A DNA stretch of 64,000 nucleotides, from the NCBI GenBank assembly GCA_033065855.1, contig JAVXUO010001066.1, forward strand, positions 372,001 to 436,000, in the 5' to 3' direction. The translations under genes were made by a program, and so were the position numbers. The notes under the pieces are model-generated. The model saw only the letters and a program-made list of their open reading frames with translations, was not told where the DNA came from and did no database searches. Of this stretch, positions 27,324 to 37,213 are shown piece by piece. The first letter of the stretch is position 1, and every line of letters begins with the position of its first letter. The DNA comes from Escallonia rubra (taxonomy: Eukaryota > Streptophyta > Magnoliopsida > Escalloniales > Escalloniaceae).

Positions 27324-27365
27324 CCCTAACCTCAGAGACATAGTTGTAATTAGCCCTATATTAAT

Positions 27366-28051
27366 TTAGCACTTGTCCTGGAGTATGGTGCCCTGTGATA
27401 AGTATAATAGCAGCGTAGAACATCAATTAAGCCTAAGAATTGGTTTGCAAGGGGGACAGAACCTGTCGAGGAACTTAATGCCACATTAATTTGTCGGATG
27501 AATGCCTATTAGCGGTTAGGAAGAAAAGGACTTCTCAGCTGTTTCAGTCTCAACAATAAAACGAGTCAACTCACACAGGCGGCAGCTCGTAAAAAATCTC
27601 ATAGAATAGTTTGTCAGACAGTGAAAAGCAGAGTAAAAACGAGAGCGAGAGCGAATATTAAGAGGAAAAAGGCCGCTCAATAGACAAAAATTTGAATTAG
27701 ATTATGGGACAAAAGGCTATATTACCCCTTCGCCATTAAAGGAGGCTATTTCATTTTCTGTCGATATGAGCATCGTAGTTTGAAATGGAATGAATTAGGT
27801 GTCCCGTCCAGGTCAAAAAGAAAGGTGAACAAGTCAAAATTAAGCAGAATAAACAAAATTAATCAGCAATTAAAGTGACTAAGAATGGTAAAAAAGATCA
27901 AGGAAAAGGAGCGGGAAACGAACTTTAGCCCCCAAAGTCGGCGTCAAATCAGTTGGAGAATTGCAAACAATTTTTTTCAAAACTGTTTACCAAGGCTGTT
28001 CACTGTCATTTTAAATATGTCATTGCAACATGCCAACATCATTTGAAAGTC
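27366..28051. other. Spacer
   Basis: AT-rich with no recognisable gene or element ends. Confidence 0.5.
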
Positions 28052-28054
28052 TTA

Positions 28055-28575
28055 GGGTTCGTTTGACAAAAAAAAAATTTTGGTTTTCAGTTTTTAAAGA
28101 GCAGCTTAATTTTTTTTTTTTATAAAAACAAGTGGGTGTTTGATAACCCTTTTTTTTTTGTGTTTGGTAACCCGTCTTATTTTGACTTTTTTTTTTTGGT
28201 GGTTTGCGGTGGCGGTGGTGGGGCGTAGCGGTGGTGACCGGTGGTGGCCGGAGGTGGCTGCCGGCAGTCTCCGGCGGTGGTCGCCGGCTGCCGGAGGTGG
28301 CTGCCGGCAATCTCCGGCTGTGGTCACCGGCTGCCGGCGGTGGTCGCCGGCTGCCGGCGGTGGTTGCCTGAGGTGGCTGCCGGTGGTGGGAGGGTGGTAG
28401 TGGTGGTCTAAAAAAAAAAACCAAAAGTGAAAAAAAAAACCAGTTTCTAAAATTTTTTTTTTACTCTTCAGTTTAAAAACTGGTTTTTAAACTGAAAAAA
28501 AAATAGTTACCAAACGCTTTTTTTTCAGTTTTTAAAAACTGAAAAAAGAGGAAATTTTTTTTGTCAAACCTAGTC
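28055..28575. mobile_element. PIF/Harbinger-like non-autonomous element, copy 1
   Basis: The left end GGGTTCGTTTGACAAA and right end TTTGTCAAACCTAGTC are inverted, with a TTA target duplication (28052-28054 and 28576-28578), as for PIF/Harbinger elements. Two AT-rich arms rich in CAGTTTTTAAAAACTG words flank a GC-rich core (28200-28410) of repeated GGTGGTCGCCGGCTGCCGG motifs. The core makes long open frames on both strands, which I regard as by-products of the repeat. Confidence 0.75.
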
Positions 28576-28842
28576 TTAATCTTGTAGTTATTGTCAGGAT
28601 ACCTTTCGTTACTCTTGTGATGTTACCTTTTGCTGCCAAAGATGGATACCAAGTACTGCAACATTCAAGCAATCACTATGAACTCATTCAACTTTCTATA
28701 ACAAAGTAGCCTTCTAAATATGATGGGCAAAGACGGACTAAAGTGAAGCATATGTGACGAGCGTAGTTTTAGAAACCGATGCCATAACTCATGGGTGTCC
28801 TTAATCCTTGCAACATCTTCGTTTGGCTAGATTGGCTGGATA

Positions 28843-31800
28843 TTACGGACTAATGGTAGATAAAATCTGCAATGACAAAACATTTCTGGCTTCTGGGTGA
28901 TCTCTTGATATATTAACATCGCTATGATAACTTAGACCAAAGTCATACCTTTTCAGCGAAACTGCGGAAGGCGTCCACTTCCATTGCTTTTTCAAGCTCC
29001 TAACAAATTCCAAAACAAGGTCGATTCGGCATGAGAAGCATCTTCCAGCCAGAATATTAAGATAAAAAGATGGTCTTCATATTCCGTTTAAGCAATAATT
29101 ACACTACTTACATTGTCAGCATATGGAGAGCTATCTATGTGGAGTATGAGTTTCTGAAGTTCTTGATCCTTCAATGCATCGCGCACTTCACTAGAAGAAG
29201 CTGCATTATCAATAACCGCTTCACTAGGAGATGCCGAGTTTCAAAACAGTTGGAAATTAAAAAAGTTGAGACAATATAAGAAAGAGGGTGAAACAGAGAA
29301 AACCATCTCACCCAAACTAACCAAAAGCAAGTGTGCAGCCTTGTGTGCACAATGTAAAACCCCTATCAAAACTTCCCCCTTATTATCAAGTTAGAATTAG
29401 TTGAGCACATACTTAGTTTTGTGATTGCACGAAATCCTCCAGAATATAATGACCATTGAAGGCTGCACTCATTCACCTTTTTTGTTTTTTTTCCTTTTTT
29501 TGCACTCGTTCACTTTAGGAGCATTAGAATGCATATTGAACTTTTCTACATGTAGTCAAGGTAAAAAGTATGATTCATGCTATTGGACAGCGAAGGCTGA
29601 TTAAGCTGCTAACCTCTAGCCAATTACAACACGAGCAAAACGTGTATAATTTTGTCAAGCCAAAGTCTATGACTCTCGACTCACAAGTCGATCCATCGAG
29701 ATAAATTCCTAAATTCACTTACTTCCTAAGGTCCAGAAAAACGAAACACTATTATCTAGGAAGTCTAATAAAGTCTATGTGGTTATTCATATCCATCCAA
29801 AGCTCCCATCCCGAAAACTTTTCTAGGTAGTGCATGTACTTTGTAATGTATTACTCTAGTTTTAAAAAGAATCTCGCCAATAAGCAGATTGTAATTCATG
29901 CGAGTTTCTTTTCCTTTCAGAGAAAACTATGAGTACTGCTGGCAACTCTGACTCATTAGAAAACATCTCAAAGCTTTATTCTAAACATAGCATTGTACTT
30001 CAGAGCTGAGATATATGTGTTGGACCTAGACTAAATCAAATTGGCAAGTACAGGCCAGATTTTAGCAAAGAAACAAACTGCAACGTACCTATAGACTCTA
30101 GTTGCAACTGTTGTAGCACCATGCTAGGTTCATCAACATAATATGGTCGCTGAACGTGCAATGCTGGACCTGGCCCTGGACCTGGACTTATACTAGGACC
30201 AGGAGCTGATAATTACGAGATGAATCATGTCAGAAATCATACTTACCAAGCAACAAAAGGAATCTTAAAAGCCTCAGAGCATAATATTAGAGACAAAGGG
30301 CCTATTACAAGGGGCACATGTTTTTAAAAGGGACATCCTCCTTTCCCCATAGTGAGTTACAGCATAGTGCCCTTGAGAATATGTCACTAACAGACATAGT
30401 CATCCAAAAGAGTCACTTGCCCAAACAGTGGATGTCAATTCATACATGTAACGCGTCAAAAATTGTCATAAAAAGGAAGCTTCTGATCACATGAGCTATT
30501 CCATGCTCTGAAAGGTTGAGTCAAGAAGGAACGCCTATGGCATGTCGAATGTTTGAACAAGTTTATCTGATCCTAGGTTTCATTCACGTGATCCGTAGTT
30601 TCCCTGGTCATGCGTCTTTCCCTTAGCAGCAAACATTGTCTTGTCATGTAAGCAAGTTCAGAGTATCCCCCCCACAGGCAATGTCCTGTGGTTACTCTAA
30701 CACGTGGACTGGGAATAAATAGAACTGAAGATCTTGAATCTCAAAAGAAATCAAGAACCAAACAAAAGCTTCATTTGGACTTTTGAAAACTAACAAATCA
30801 AAATTTTTTGGTCCAGCAGCTCAAAATTTAACTCACGAAACCATTATTTCTAAAATTTTCCAAAAGGCAAACTTTCATTCCAAATGTCCGTTTCATGTTA
30901 ACTATAAATCAGATATCTGTGAAACAGAAAGTTATATCATGCTAAAGCGATGGATATAGATAAACGAATTGGCTGAAGTGCAGAGAAGCAGAATCCTTAC
31001 CCAAATTTGCCTCAGAAGAAGGAACTGGCCTAACACATGGAATTTCTGCACCAACATAGGTCATATAAGCTTTCATGCTTTACACTGAACTAGTGGCTTG
31101 CCAATACACTAAATATGCAACAAGTAAATGATACTAAGTATGGATAGCCAATTACAAAGTCTTAAACCAAATCACCTATACTGATATCAGCAGACAGTAT
31201 CTGTTCCAACATTGTTTCACTAAAATCATAGCGGAGAGTTTGATGACAAATTGCAATTTTGACAACATAAGAACAGAGAAATTACCGGGGGTTTGTTCGT
31301 CATTTACTAATTGTTCAATGCTTTTATTAATTAGGATATGTCTACCAAATAAGACTTCAATTTTTAGTCAACTTCATTAATACCTCCTCCAACCCTCTTT
31401 TATTACTGTCATGAACCACACCCAGAGGGAAGCTAAGCTCCCACCCACTCACAACCCATATTACAAGCTACACAAAGTAAGAAGAACAAACAGTTTATAA
31501 AGAACACAATTGCATATGCGAAGAGTGTCAACTTTAGGAAAGCAGTCATAACCCCATGGAGCGCCCTTTTTAATCAACAACCAACTAGTACGAAAGAACA
31601 AGCAAAATTATGCTTCACATCTTTTGGAGGTTCACTAATTATTATACAAATGTCTAACCACTCATGTTTACGGTCTCATGACAGGGCAATGTCTCTTTCA
31701 AGCAAGTCAAGTAAGTACTTTTAAGATGGTAGACAGGTCTTATAAAGCCAATTTCATACCGTCCCACGTCGAATGTGGGCTATCGCACAATGCATAAAAA

Positions 31801-32341
31801 AATATGATACTTCCTACTGCTGTGCCATTTGCCGCAAGTTCTGTGAGGAGATACAACCCCAACTCTGGGCATACTGGCACTAGCTAGCTATCCTCAGAGG
31901 ACTGGAGTTTGCACCGACGGGCTTGATGCCCCGCAAACGTTGCCGTTGGACCAAGCAATGGCCCTAGCCTAGGTAACTTCATCTTATACAGCGAGACGGT
32001 CTCAATAAAAGTATAGGAGAGAGGGCAACATTCCCCAGAACAAATAGAACTGATTGAATAAGTATACCCAGAGGAAAGTAAAAAGTAAAGAGGAGATTGA
32101 GAGGGTTAAAAGGCCATACCTTTGTGCTTCTTGAAACAGATTAAAGAACAACTGCAAGTTGAAAATTCGAGTTCTTAATAACAACTGGAAAAGGTAATCA
32201 ACTCTGAACCAGCGGATTCAGAGTACAGAGATAGAAGGCTGGAAAACTGGTGGTGGGGGTGGCTTACTAGGGAATGAGACATGAGGGACACTTGTATTTG
32301 GATTGTGCTTCGTCGCATACTCGGCACTTTCTTCCTCCCAT
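28843..32341 (-). CDS. HIT-type zinc-finger protein (ZNHIT3-like)
   Basis: Seven short exons, read from the right: 32341-32268, 32151-32120, 31045-31001, 30205-30089, 29200-29112, 28999-28949, 28866-28843. All junctions are GT-AG, frames join exactly, and the total is 432 nt or 143 aa. The N-terminus is a complete HIT zinc finger: Cys6, Cys9, Cys18, Cys21, Cys26, Cys30, His34 and Cys39 in MGGRKCRVCDEAQSKYKCPS and CSLICFKKHKEIPC. A Pro/Gly-rich linker (SISPGPGPGPA) follows, then the C-terminal ELQKLILHIDSSPYADNELE, EKAMEVDAFRSFAEK and ILSTISP typical of plant ZNHIT3-like proteins. ZNHIT3/Hit1 proteins act in box C/D snoRNP assembly with NUFIP; that role is by homology. An alternative 3' end is not excluded. 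Confidence 0.9.
31690..31970. repeat. Dispersed repeat within an intron, SINE-like part
   Basis: Bases 31700-31795 (TCAAGTAAGTACTT, AAGAT, TTATAAAG, then CCCAC(G)TCGA(A)T) resemble 56135-56225. On the minus strand 31970-31810 reads GGCCATTGCTTGGTCCAACG followed by GGTGCAAACTCCAG, reminiscent of tRNA-type A and B boxes of a plant SINE. Both identifications are tentative. Confidence 0.35.
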
Positions 32342-32564
32342 ATTTCTGCCTCTCCGCAACACCTATTTTGGTCCAAAGCGCCGTCGCCCCGCCGGAACGA
32401 GTAGACTAGACACAGAGAGCGGCGGCGCGGAGGACGAGACTACGCCGTATTCCAGTGAAGTAGTAAAATATTGGACGCTTCTTCCGGACCGTTGGATCAG
32501 ACAGCACTGAGTGATAAGAAGGCCGGCCTATGAAAGAGCATTAATGGTGAAGCTTTTTGTGAAT

Positions 32565-33775
32565 TTTTAACTCTCTCCTTTTCAAAATGTATATTTAGAG
32601 TGTCTTTCAAACTACCTTACATTTTTTAATTTATGCAATTACAAATTTAGTATTTGGGTGATTTGAAGAAGCGACTATTTAATATGCAAATTTATATCTG
32701 AAAATTTGAACCCAGATAATAATTTGTAATAATTTGATGGTATATGGATACAAGGGTTGCCTTTTTTAGTGGAAGAATGTAGTTAAAATTATGAAAACGA
32801 AAAAAGTCATTTTCTCCCTTCATTTGTGGAAAGGATTTGTGTAGTTATTTCTAGAGGAGATTTTAGAATACCAAATTTTCTTTTCAAATTTCTCCTACAA
32901 TTTAGTAAATTCATTTCATCATAATCTAAATAAGAAATTTGGTGTAATGTATATTCAAATCCTCTATAAAACTAAAATTTTCAATTCAATTATCTCATCC
33001 AAATACACTCTTAGATGGAAAACTTCAAAATACCTTGCATTTCGAAAAGTATTCATTTTAAAATTCATTGATTTATAAATTATGGAATTACAAATTTAGT
33101 GTTTGGTCAGTTTTGAAGAAGCGGGTATTTTATATGTGAATTTGTATTTGAATATTTGAACCAGATAATAATCTGATGGAATATGTCTATATGAATACAA
33201 ATCAGTGTGTGTGTGTGTGAGAGAGAGAGGGAGATTTTCCTTTTTTTAGTGAAAAAAGGTTGCTAAAATGCTGGAAACAAAAAAAAGTCACTCTCTCCCT
33301 ACATTTGTGGAAAGGAATTGTCAAACGGAAAAAAATTGGTTATTACCCCGGTTGCAGGAATCTTTCTTCGACCCTCCTATATAGCGACAATCAATCGTTT
33401 ATAAATATTTCTAGTGGCTTTTATTTAATGATGTTAAAAAAGTGTTGCTAAGAATTGCCGTTGAAAGTATTAGAAGAAAAGTCACTAGAAACATTTAACG
33501 ACTATTAATTATCACTATACACTGGTTGGAGGAAGATTCTTACAATCTGGGTAGAAGTCAAAGTTTGTTCTTGTCAAATAATTAGTCTTGTTCTTGACTA
33601 GTTATTTATACAGGAGACTTTATCACACCAAATCTCTTTTTCAAATCACTCCTAAAAATTGATAAATTCATCTCATCGTAATCCAAAAAAGAATTTTTTT
33701 GTGATGTATTTTAAAATCCTTTATAAAAGTGAAATTCCAAGTTCAATTATCTCGTCCAAACACACCTTATTATCT
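32565..33775. repeat. Diverged tandem duplication of an AT-rich block
   Basis: Unit 1 (about 32565-33016) and unit 2 (about 33000-33770) share the same order of landmarks: AATTACAAATTTAG, GAAGAAGCG, TTTGAACC(C)AGATAATAAT, TCTCCCT then CATTTGTGGAAAGGA, and a final AATTATCTC(A/G)TCCAAA(C/T)ACAC. Unit 2 is longer because a small TIR element sits in it and a TG/AG microsatellite (33207-33231) has grown. Confidence 0.6.
33341..33555. mobile_element. Small TIR element (MITE) inside the duplicated block
   Basis: The left end TTACCCCGGTTGCAGGAATC and the right end GATTCTTACAATCTGGGTAG are imperfect inverted repeats of about 30 bases. The corresponding place in duplication unit 1 lacks the insert, which supports mobility. 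Its interior resembles 7190-7335. The target duplication is not clear. Confidence 0.5.
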
Positions 33776-34030
33776 TCAAAAGTACTTGATCAAAGTTATT
33801 GTTAAAACTTTTTAAAACTTTGATAGATAATTGCTTCATCTCACCACAATTTTATTTTTTTCAACTACTACACTCAAATATCCGACCATTAATATTTTTA
33901 CTTCATTTGTACTCCTCCTTCCTCTTTCAATCGCAATTTTTATTAAAAGTTCATTTATCTTTTTATGTATATTTTTTATTGTTTGTATCGACTAAATTTA
34001 CTTGTATATTTGATAACTAGCATACTATAA

Positions 34031-34647
34031 GGGTTCGTTTGACAAATTTTTTTTTTGGTTTTCAGTTTTTAAAGAGCAGCTTAAATTTTTTTTTTTATAA
34101 AAACAAGTGGGTGTTTGATAACCCTTTTTTTTTTTTTTTTTTTTTTTTTTTGTGTTTGGTAACCCTTTTTATTTTGACTTTTTTTTTTTGGTGGTTTGCG
34201 GTGGCGGTGGTGGGGTGTAGCGGTGGTGGCCGGCGGCCGGAGGTGGCTGCCGGCAGTCTCCGGCGGTGGTCGCCAGCGGCCGGAGGTGGCTGTCGGCAGT
34301 CGCCGGAGGTGGTCGTCGGTGGCCAGAGGTGGCTGCCGGTAGTCGCCGGCGGCCGAAGGTGGCAGCCGACAGTCTCCGGCGGTGGTCACCGGCGGCCGGA
34401 AGTGGCTGCCCATAGTCTCTGGCAGTGGTCGCTGGCGGCCGGAGGTGGTCGCCTGAGGTGGCTGCGGGCAGTGGGAGGGTGGTGGTCTAAGAAAAAAAAA
34501 ACCAGTTTCTGGAGTTTTTTTTTTACTCTTCAGTTTAAAACTGGTTTTAAAAATTAAAAAAAAAATGGTAATCAAACGCTCCTTTTTTTTTCAGTTTTTA
34601 AAAACTGAAGAAAAAAAAAGAGGAAAAAAAGAGTGTCAAACCTACCC
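34031..34647. mobile_element. PIF/Harbinger-like non-autonomous element, copy 2
   Basis: Ends GGGTTCGTTTGACAAA and GTGTCAAACCTACCC with a TAA target duplication (34028-34030, 34648-34650). It has the same arms and GC-rich GGCCGGAGGTGGCTG core as copy 1, with extra core units and a long T-run at 34125-34151. Confidence 0.8.
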
Positions 34648-34650
34648 TAA

Positions 34651-35288
34651 TTGTCTGTGCCGAAGACTGTTTCTGACTAGTTACGGCTGTTGAATCAGAG
34701 AAAGGAGCTGATATGATATAACGAGAGCAAGATTATTTTATAAAATATATGATGTCCTTAAATAAAAATGATCTCTAACCATCCAATTTAACGGGTTTAT
34801 TCAGGGGGGTTAGGAATGTCTTCGAGGAGCCATAAATTTGACGCTTAGTAGTAGGAGTAATGAAAACATCTTATTTCACGTCTTTTAGATCCAACAATTG
34901 AATCCAAAATTTTAAACCCAAAAATCAATCCGATTCCAACTATGATTCTTGTGTTTTGAGGTTTTCATTCTAAACAAAGTTTTTTAAAGAATTTTTCTTA
35001 GAAGTTTCCTCCAAACTTAAATGTCATTTAAACGTACACATTTTAATAATACAAATAAATCCTAATATATACAACCCAAAGTGATTTATAGCCTGTTTTC
35101 ATTTCATTATAAGATGACCAAATCTAATTAAACCGGAATAAAATTAAATTGTTTGACATTTGACGGAGATACAAAATTGATTAAATCAATTTTTAAAACT
35201 CAAAAATTAATTAATTCGTAATTTAAAAAAAAAACAAGAATTATGGATTTTTGACTTTTTCAAACTTGACCAAGTAAAATGTTAGTAT
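34651..35288. other. Spacer
   Basis: AT-rich, no gene or bounded element seen. Confidence 0.5.
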
Positions 35289-35599
35289 TACTTATAAGGG
35301 CTAATTACACTTATATCCCTGAGGTTTAGGGGTAATTACAGTCAAGGACAATAGTTTGGACAAATTACACTTATGTCCATTGACCAAACGGAATCTTAAA
35401 AACCCTAACGGTTTTAATGAAAAGACTATATTGCCCCTAAGCTGGAATCTTATTTTTTTTAATGCCATTATTTCATCTTATTTTTAATGTCATTAATACT
35501 ATTACTTTTCTTCAACACCCCCCTCCCCCCCCCCTGCCCATACCTGTAGCCAAACAGGAAGACACAACAACGACAAGATCCAAACACCCCAAGTCCTCC

Positions 35600-35882
35600 A
35601 TGGCCGCCGAAGCCGAAACCCTCACCCTGGACTCCCTGCCGCCGCAAAGCCAACCGGAGAAGGTCAGCGTCTCCTTCAGCATCTGGCCGCCCACCCAGCG
35701 CACCCGCGACGCCGTCCTCAGCCGCCTGATCGAGACTCTCTCTCTCCGCCCCCTCCGTGCTCTCCAAGCGCTACGGCCCGGTTCCCGCCGACGAGGCAAC
35801 AGCCGTCGCCCGCCGCGTCGAGGAGGAGGCTTTCGGCATCGCCGCCAGGTTGGCCTCGACCGAGGACGACGCCGGGAGTTAG
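35600..35882 (+). pseudogene. Captured WPP-domain (MAF1/WPP) gene, frameshifted
   Basis: From the ATG the frame reads MAAEAETLTLDSLPPQSQPE, KVSVSFSIWPPTQRTRDAVL and SRLIETLS. The WPP motif of plant MFP1-attachment-factor-like proteins is intact. After a CT run at about 35735-35745 the homology shifts frame and continues APSVLSKRYGPVPADEATAV, ARRVEEEAFGIAARLAS and TEDDAGS to a TAG at 35880-35882. A dinucleotide length change in the CT run would explain the break. WPP proteins sit at the plant nuclear envelope and help anchor RanGAP-type WPP partners. The copy covers most of the domain and is probably not functional as a single product. Confidence 0.8.
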
Positions 35883-35935
35883 CACCAGAGATGGCGGCGG
35901 CGCAGCCTCTTTGGTCGGGATTGCAAACAAAACCC

Positions 35936-36325
35936 TAATTTACAAATTAGGGTTTTCTTGAAACCCTAATTTGCAAATTAGGGTTTGAAAAAACTCCAAT
36001 TTGGAAAATAGGGTTTCAACAAAATCCTAATTTGCAAATTAGGGTTTCAAGAAAACCCCAATTTGTAAATTAGGGTTTCAACAAAATTCAAATTTTAGGG
36101 TTTTAAAACCCTAATCTTCAAATTAAGGCTGAAATCAATATGCAAATTAGGGTTTCAAGAAAATCCTAATTTGCAAATTAGGGTTTCAAGAAAATCCTAA
36201 TTTGCAAATTAGGGTTTCAAGAAAATCCTAATTTGCAAATTAGGGTTTCAAGAAAATCCTAATTTGCAAATTAGGGTTTCAAGAATATCCTAATTTGCAA
36301 ATTAGGGTTTCAAGAATATCCTAAA
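35936..36325. repeat. 31-bp minisatellite with telomere-like words
   Basis: About ten units (period 31 in the cleanest part, 36150-36325) of a near-palindromic word, CCTAATTTGCAAATTAGGG, followed by TTTCAAGAAAAT. Each unit contains TTAGGGTTT, a telo-box-like string. It ends just before the right arm of the MULE; a looser version is found in the sister element at 26215-26405. Confidence 0.9.
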
Positions 36326-36591
36326 ACTAAAACTGATAAATAAATCATATATAATAATAAACAGATATTTTTCAATATATACAGTACAAGGGGTAGTATC
36401 GTCATTTTAAAAATACATATTGATGACATCATACAAAAAGTACAATTTTTTGACGGAACCCTAACGGATGGACACGGCTGATACATTTTAAAAGTGTTTG
36501 GTCACGGAATGTTACATTTTGAAACTCGTTGTCCTTGACTGTAATTATACCCTAACCTCAGGGATATAAGTGTAATTTGCCCTACTTATAA

Positions 36592-37213
36592 AGACCGTTA
36601 AAACATTATAACTTCCTAGCCATTTTATTTGTCATTTTGAGACATTGAAACTGATTATACTACACTTTATTCAGACAACATCCATTACTTAAAAAGCCAA
36701 TTTTGTTAAGAGCAGCTATAAGCCAATTTTGAAACGTGATTATAATCAAATCTAAAACTTCAACTTTAAAAATCAATTTCAAACACTCTCTTCAACATAT
36801 CCAGTATATACGACAAAAAGCAACATCATATCGATAAATAACCAAGTTTAATTATTCAGAGTTTTTTTATGCATAAAGTTCAAATTTTCACATTGAACCC
36901 AAATTTAAAAAATGCGACAAGGGACCCGAAATATACAATTTCGAATCCAAAAGGTGGATAAACGGATTATCACTACAAATCTCAGACAACGGACCTCTGG
37001 CATTTTGCTTAGTGCGTTTCACTTGAACGTTCATATGAAAGACGGATTTCATGCGACACTCTAATCCATAGAGAAACTGAAGCAATACATAAATGATGAC
37101 CAGATTGTTCATTTTGCACAAGAATGGCAGTATTAGGGTCATACAGAGAGCCAAAGGCTCAAAAGAAAGAAGGCAAAACAGCCGTGACTCTGCCCATGCA
37201 AATACAAGTGTCT
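36592..37213. other. Spacer and RPT2 3' UTR
   Basis: AT-rich. The part next to 37213 is likely RPT2 3' UTR (minus strand). No other gene is seen. Confidence 0.5.

Larger units (their letters stand above)
25297..27356. mobile_element. Pack-MULE with nested hAT insertion
   Basis: The left end GGGTTAATTATACATATGTC and right end GTTGTAATTAGCCC are inverted partners with the shared phrase CCCTGAGGTTAG. A perfect 9-bp duplication TATATTAAT flanks the element (25288-25296 and 27357-27365). The arms match the element at 35298-36582 over more than 150 bases, so the two are one family. The interior carries a minus-strand gene fragment and a run of CCCTAATTT/AAATTAGGG words (26215-26405). The right arm is interrupted by a separate hAT-like element. 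Confidence 0.85.
35298..36582. mobile_element. Pack-MULE carrying a WPP-domain gene
   Basis: A 1285-bp element beginning GGGCTAATTACACTTATATC and ending TATAAGTGTAATTTGCCC, with long inverted arms and a perfect 9-bp target duplication TACTTATAA (35289-35297, 36583-36591). It is a clear sister of the 25297-27356 element. The interior holds a WPP-domain gene fragment and a 31-bp minisatellite. No transposase is present. Confidence 0.88.

Noticed and set aside
34039..34575. Open frames of 160-170 codons on both strands
   Set aside because: They arise from the GC-rich repeat core of a PIF/Harbinger-like element and begin or end in homopolymer arms; the same core in copies 1 and 3 gives different frames.
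35936..36325. CRISPR-like regular repeat
   Set aside because: The 31-bp units are directly adjacent with no unique spacers, and the genome is eukaryotic; it is a minisatellite.
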